In this document: positions 60,262 through 64,000 of the stretch, one piece after another
Layout of the letters: the number at the start of each line of letters is the position of its first letter
Numbering within the stretch: position 1 is the first letter of the stretch
From: Williamsia faeni
GTDB taxonomy: Bacteria > Actinomycetota > Actinomycetes > Mycobacteriales > Mycobacteriaceae
DNA: 64,000 nt
Reading direction: 5' to 3'
NCBI GenBank assembly: GCA_003202005.1
Contig: QJJF01000002.1
Coordinates: 186,001-250,000 of the forward strand
Notes under the pieces: model-generated
Seen by the model: only the letters and a program-made list of their open reading frames with translations
Databases searched by the model: none
What the model was told of the DNA's origin: nothing
Program-made: the position numbers and the translations under genes

Positions 60262-61157
60262 ACCCGATCGCCGTGATCGGGCCCACAGCGAGCGGTAAGT
60301 CGGATCTGGCACTCGACATCGCCGAGGCGCTCGGTGGCGACATCGTGAACATCGACGCGATGCAGCAATACGCGGGCATGGACATCGGAACCGCCAAGGT
60401 GCCGGTCGATGAGCGGCGCGGGATCGTGCACCATCAGATCGACGTCCTCGATGTCACCGAGACCGCAACGGTGGCGCGATATCAGCAGGCGGCGCGAGCC
60501 GACGTGGAGTCATTGCTCGCGCAGGGCCGCACACCGGTGGTGGTCGGTGGGTCGATGATGTACATCCAGGCCTTGCTCGACGACTGGAAATTCCCGGCCA
60601 CCGATCCTGAGGTCCGCGGGCGCTACGAGGCCGACCTGGAACGTCTGGGTTCTCTCGCCCTGCACGACAGGCTGGGCGAGGTCGACCCCGAAGCCGCCCG
60701 GAACATCCTCGACACCGACGGCAGACGCATCGTGCGGGCGCTCGAAGTGGTGGAGTTGACGGGGCAACCGTTTGCCGCTTCTGCGCCGATAATCGGTGAA
60801 CCACGTTGGGGCACAACCATAATCGCGCTCGATCGGGATACCGCAGAACTCGACAACCGGATCGCGTTGCGGACCGAACGAATGTTTTCGCAGGGATTCG
60901 TCGACGAGGTCCAGGCACTGTTGTCCCGGGGGCTCCGCGAGGGCGTCACCGCGGCGCGGGCGATCGGCTATTCACAGGTGATAGCCGCGCTGGACGGTGA
61001 CCACGACATCGCGCAGGCGCAGGAACTCACCTTCATCGGCACCCGCCGGTACGTGCGCAGGCAACGGTCGTGGTTCCGGCGCGATCCACGGGTGCACTGG
61101 CTCGATGCCGCCACACCCGATCTGCTGGGGCAGGCGTTGCGGGCCGCGGGCGGGTGA
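60255..61157 (+). CDS. miaA: tRNA dimethylallyltransferase MiaA
   Basis: Adds the isopentenyl group to A37 of tRNAs reading U-starting codons, the substrate for MiaB. The 300-residue protein has the P-loop GPTASGKS (9-16), [34 protein letters not shown] and [15 protein letters not shown] near the C-terminus. ATG 60255 or GTG 60258 could be the start; both overlap the preceding gene. dapF and hflX follow as in mycobacteria. Confidence 0.95.
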   Translation: MVNPIAVIGPTASGKSDLALDIAEALGGDIVNIDAMQQYAGMDIGTAKVPVDERRGIVHHQIDVLDVTETATVARYQQAARADVESLLAQGRTPVVVGGSMMYIQALLDDWKFPATDPEVRGRYEADLERLGSLALHDRLGEVDPEAARNILDTDGRRIVRALEVVELTGQPFAASAPIIGEPRWGTTIIALDRDTAELDNRIALRTERMFSQGFVDEVQALLSRGLREGVTAARAIGYSQVIAALDGDHDIAQAQELTFIGTRRYVRRQRSWFRRDPRVHWLDAATPDLLGQALRAAGG

Positions 61158-61183
61158 GAACCGGGCAATCCGCCCTGGGCGCG

Positions 61184-61189
61184 TAGTCT
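61184..61189 (+). promoter_or_regulatory. -10 element of dapF (leaderless)
   Basis: TAGTCT is seven bases before ATG 61197 with no ribosome site between, suggesting a leaderless dapF message separate from miaA. Confidence 0.5.
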
Positions 61190-61196
61190 TGAGCAA

Positions 61197-62087
61197 ATGT
61201 TCGGGCGTGTTGATTTTGTGAAGGGGCACGGTACGGAGAACGACTTCGTGCTGTTGCCCGATGCCGGTGTGCAACTCGATCTGACGCCGGATTTTGTCTC
61301 GGCGCTCTGTGATCGCCACCGCGGGATCGGTGCCGACGGTGTCCTCCGTGTCGCCACCGCGGGTGCGCTCCTCGGCGCCGGAGTCCTCGAGGTTCTTCCG
61401 CCGGGCGTCGCCCATGACGACTGGTTCATGGACTACCGCAACGGCGACGGGTCGATCGCGGAGATGTGCGGTAACGGCGTGCGGGTGTTTGCCCACTATC
61501 TCGCCGCCCACGATCTGGTCACCGAACCGACCTTCACAGTCGGGTCGCGAGCGGGCGGACGTCGCGTGACAGTTCATCACCTGACGGAATCGTCGGCGGA
61601 CGTGAGTGTGCTGATGGGCCGGGTACGGACCGGCGCGGAGAGCAAGGCGAGCATCGGCGATCAGACGTACTCAGGACTGTCGGTCAACGTCGGCAATCCC
61701 CATCTGGCCTGTGTTGTCGAGGGGCTGACCGTCGAGCAACTCGAAAGCATCGACCTCACCGCGCCGATCACCTTTGATCACACCGAATTCCCCGACGGCG
61801 TGAACATCGAACTGATGACACCGCTGGTCGAGTTGACCGACGCAGCACTGGTCGGCGAGGTGTCGATGCGGGTGCACGAGCGCGGTGTGGGGGAGACCCG
61901 CAGCTGCGGCACCGGAACCGTCGCGGCGGCCACCGCGGCCTTGCAGTCGGTCGGGCGCAGCACCGGCTCGGTCGTGGTCAACGTTCCCGGTGGAGCGGTC
62001 ACCGTCACCGTCGGTGACGACGAGAACGAACTTCGCGGGCCCTCCGTCCTCGTCGGCGCGGGCATGCTCAACGCAGGGTGGCGCTAA
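61197..62087 (+). CDS. dapF: Diaminopimelate epimerase
   Basis: Converts LL- to meso-diaminopimelate for peptidoglycan and lysine. The 296-residue protein starts with the family motif [15 protein letters not shown], and holds the two catalytic Cys: Cys91 in [10 protein letters not shown] and Cys237 in [21 protein letters not shown] and the C-terminal PGGAVTV are typical. Length fits the family. Confidence 0.96.
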   Translation: MFGRVDFVKGHGTENDFVLLPDAGVQLDLTPDFVSALCDRHRGIGADGVLRVATAGALLGAGVLEVLPPGVAHDDWFMDYRNGDGSIAEMCGNGVRVFAHYLAAHDLVTEPTFTVGSRAGGRRVTVHHLTESSADVSVLMGRVRTGAESKASIGDQTYSGLSVNVGNPHLACVVEGLTVEQLESIDLTAPITFDHTEFPDGVNIELMTPLVELTDAALVGEVSMRVHERGVGETRSCGTGTVAAATAALQSVGRSTGSVVVNVPGGAVTVTVGDDENELRGPSVLVGAGMLNAGWR

Positions 62088-62132
62088 AACCGTTATGCAG
62101 TGCACCTGTCCGGATGTCACGATGGTCACCTC

Positions 62133-63554
62133 ATGACTGAACACTCATCCGACTCACATTCACCGACGACCGGCGAACTACAACTCGACGAACGCAGCTC
62201 GCTCAAGCGCGTTGCAGGTCTGTCCACCGAGCTCACCGACGTCACCGAGGTCGAATACCGTCAGCTCCGACTCGAACGGGTTGTTCTCGTCGGGGTCTGG
62301 ATGCAGGGCAGCACCACCGCCCAGGCCGAGTCGAGTCTCGCCGAACTGAAGGCATTGGCCGAGACCGCCGGATCCGAGGTACTCGAAGGACTCTTTCAGC
62401 GTCGTGACAAACCTGATCCTGCCACCTATATCGGTTCGGGCAAAGCCCACGAACTCCGTGAGGTCGTCGTGGCCACCGGCGCCGACACCGTCATCTGCGA
62501 CGGTGAACTGACACCCGCACAGCTCACCGCATTGGAGAAGGTGGTGAAGGTCAAGGTCATCGACCGCACCGCGCTGATCCTCGACATCTTCGCCCAGCAC
62601 GCCACATCGCGCGAAGGCAAAGCCCAGGTGGCGCTGGCCCAGATGGAATACATGTTGCCGCGTCTGCGTGGCTGGGGTGAATCGATGTCCCGCCAGGCCG
62701 GTGGCCGTGCCGGCAGCAACGGCGGTGTGGGCCTGCGTGGACCCGGTGAGACGAAGATCGAGACGGACCGCCGCCGGATCCGCGAGCGGACGGCGAAGTT
62801 GCGCCGGGAGATCCGCGAGATGAAGACGTCGCGAAACACCAAGCGCACCAAGCGGAAACAAGCTGCACTCGCCTCGGTCACGATCGTCGGGTACACCAAC
62901 GCGGGCAAGTCCAGTCTGATCAACGCGATGACCGGATCGGGCGTCCTGGTACAGAACGCGCTGTTCGCCACCCTGGATCCGACCACCCGGCGGATGTCCC
63001 TCGACGACGGTCGCGAAATCGTGGTCACCGACACCGTCGGATTCGTCCGGCATCTGCCGACCCAGCTGGTGGAGGCGTTCCGCTCGACCCTCGAAGAGGT
63101 CGCGGACGCAGACCTGTTGCTGCACATCGTCGATGGTTCGGATCCGATTCCCACCGGACAGATCAGCGCAGTACGCAAGGTCATCGAAGAGGTGATCCAC
63201 GACGAGAAGGCGTCCACACCGCCGGAGCTGCTGGTGGTGAACAAGATCGACGTCGCCGACCCGACTGTGCTGACTCAGTTGAGGAGCCTGTTCCCCAAGG
63301 CGGTCTTCATCTCGGCCGCCACGGGCGAAGGTATCCCGGAACTTCTCGAGCGGGTTCGTGAGTCGGTGTCGCGGCACGATGTCCACGTCAGTGTCCGGGT
63401 GCCGTATTCCCGCGGTGATCTGGTCTCACGCATCCATGCCGAAGGCGATGTGTCGAGCGAGAAGCATGGTGCCGACGGCACCGAGATCGTCGCCAGCGTT
63501 CCCTCGGCACTGGCCAATGCGCTGGCCGAGTTCGCAGCGCCCCATCTGTTCTGA
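62133..63554 (+). CDS. hflX: GTPase HflX
   Basis: Ribosome-associated GTPase that splits stalled or hibernating ribosomes and, in mycobacteria, affects macrolide tolerance. The 473-residue protein has the N-terminal domain (LVGVWMQGS, YIGSGKAHELREVV), a basic coiled linker (ETDRRRIRERTAKLRREIRE), the G domain with GYTNAGKSS (253-261), DTVGFVRHLP and NKID, and a C-terminal domain. ATG 62133 follows dapF by 45 bp; there is no clear Shine-Dalgarno. Confidence 0.95.
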   Translation: MTEHSSDSHSPTTGELQLDERSSLKRVAGLSTELTDVTEVEYRQLRLERVVLVGVWMQGSTTAQAESSLAELKALAETAGSEVLEGLFQRRDKPDPATYIGSGKAHELREVVVATGADTVICDGELTPAQLTALEKVVKVKVIDRTALILDIFAQHATSREGKAQVALAQMEYMLPRLRGWGESMSRQAGGRAGSNGGVGLRGPGETKIETDRRRIRERTAKLRREIREMKTSRNTKRTKRKQAALASVTIVGYTNAGKSSLINAMTGSGVLVQNALFATLDPTTRRMSLDDGREIVVTDTVGFVRHLPTQLVEAFRSTLEEVADADLLLHIVDGSDPIPTGQISAVRKVIEEVIHDEKASTPPELLVVNKIDVADPTVLTQLRSLFPKAVFISAATGEGIPELLERVRESVSRHDVHVSVRVPYSRGDLVSRIHAEGDVSSEKHGADGTEIVASVPSALANALAEFAAPHLF

Positions 63555-63608
63555 ATCCGGGCTTGGACAGGTCGTCTTGCCCTGACTGAGCGCTCCCTGG
63601 GCTGAATG

Positions 63609-63614
63609 TAGAAT
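63609..63614 (+). promoter_or_regulatory. -10 element of fadE20
   Basis: TAGAAT is a near-ideal -10; the leader of about 48 nt carries GGAGA (63658-63662) six bases before ATG 63668. Confidence 0.5.
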
Positions 63615-63667
63615 CCAGTTACAGTTGCTGGCAACCTCGTTTGGACACCCTCGTTATGGAGACTTTG

Positions 63668-64000
63668 ATGGAACGCACGATTTTCGAGCCTGAACACCTC
63701 CTCTACCGCGATTCGTACCGCAGCTTCCTCGAGCAGCATGTGGCGCCGCACCACGCCCGCTGGGAAGAGCAGAACATCGTCGATCGCGACGTGTGGATCG
63801 AAGCCGGTAAGAACGGCTTCCTGGCCGTTGACGCGCCCGAGGAGTTCGGTGGCGGCGGAGTCGACGACTTCCGCTATCAGTGCATCGTCTCCGAGGAATC
63901 CGCACGCGGTGGGTTCAGCGGCCTGGGATTCACCCTGCACAACGATGTCATCGCGCCGTACCTGCTGGAGTTGACCAACGACGAGCAGAAGGCGCGCTGG
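63668..64000 (+). CDS. fadE20: Acyl-CoA dehydrogenase, FadE20-like (3' truncated by window end)
   Basis: Only the first 111 residues are present and the frame is still open at base 64000. The sequence (MERTIFEPEHLLYRDSYRSF, then FLAVDAPEEFGGGGVDDFRY and ESARGGFSGLGFTLHND) is the N-terminal helical domain of a long-chain acyl-CoA dehydrogenase, a flavoprotein of beta-oxidation. FadE20 (Rv2724c) follows hflX in M. tuberculosis, supporting the symbol. An in-frame ATG at 63656 precedes, but GGAGA is better placed for 63668. The catalytic Glu and FAD site lie outside the window. Confidence 0.88.
   Translation, partial: MERTIFEPEHLLYRDSYRSFLEQHVAPHHARWEEQNIVDRDVWIEAGKNGFLAVDAPEEFGGGGVDDFRYQCIVSEESARGGFSGLGFTLHNDVIAPYLLELTNDEQKARW

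Overview
This is high-GC actinobacterial DNA, almost certainly chromosomal, from a member of the Mycobacteriales (Corynebacteriales). A Gordonia-, Williamsia- or Rhodococcus-like organism is my best guess; the genus cannot be fixed by eye. Reasons: frequent GTG starts, start/stop overlaps (ATGA, GTGA), TANNNT -10 boxes 6-8 nt before leaderless start codons, a mycobacterial-type SOS box, and gene order. From about 1.5 kb to the end, many gene clusters follow, in the same relative order and orientation, the Mycobacterium tuberculosis stretch from proS (Rv2845c) to fadE20 (Rv2724c), with local insertions and losses.

Layout. 0-1.4 kb: 3' end of an MFS exporter and a convergent yaaA. 1.5-4.3 kb: proS and a reverse pair of ferritin-like proteins, one a Tat lipoprotein. 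4.5-12.8 kb: translation/RNA operon rimP-nusA-ylxR-infB-DUF503-rbfA-nrnA-MATE. 12.8-16.6 kb: a STAND-type LuxR regulator with a DUF2235 hydrolase, apparently an insertion relative to mycobacteria. 16.7-19.3 kb: pptH-pptT-truB with overlapping ends. 19.26-19.6 kb: a non-coding array of forward and reverse motifs at exact 21-bp spacing. 19.6-25.8 kb: mntR, ribF, rpsO, pnp, pepR. 25.9-32.4 kb: CBS/DUF294 protein, ald/aldR, a flavin amine oxidase, dapB and two small genes. 32.6-33.9 kb: an HNH endonuclease of the 13E12 family behind a near-consensus SOS box. 34-45 kb: thyA-dfrA-ycaQ-like-thyX-dapA-rnj, ftsK, terC. 45-50 kb: YciI, argA, pgsA-pncC, clgR, pspA, a 57-residue membrane protein, a glycosyltransferase and a DUF3046 gene. 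50.3-52.2 kb: recA-recX. 52.2-55.6 kb: reverse gluABCD-type glutamate ABC transporter whose ATPase lacks the Walker B glutamate. 55.8-64 kb: miaB, a membrane protein, DUF349, a dioxygenase-like protein, miaA, dapF, hflX and the start of fadE20.

Functional themes are translation and RNA turnover (NusA, IF2, RbfA, PNPase, RNase J, NrnA, tRNA modification by MiaA/MiaB/TruB), diaminopimelate/lysine synthesis (dapA, dapB, dapF), thymidylate/folate (thyA, thyX, dfrA), DNA damage (recA, recX, HNH gene) and envelope stress (clgR, pspA, with a well-formed SigE-type promoter). No tRNA, rRNA, CRISPR array, insertion sequence or prophage was recognised. The observations I would check first are the 21-bp array between convergent truB and mntR, the Glu-to-Val change in the GluA Walker B motif, the perfect 38-bp palindrome inside the start of pepR, the SOS-box-controlled HNH gene, and the 57-residue membrane protein in the psp locus.
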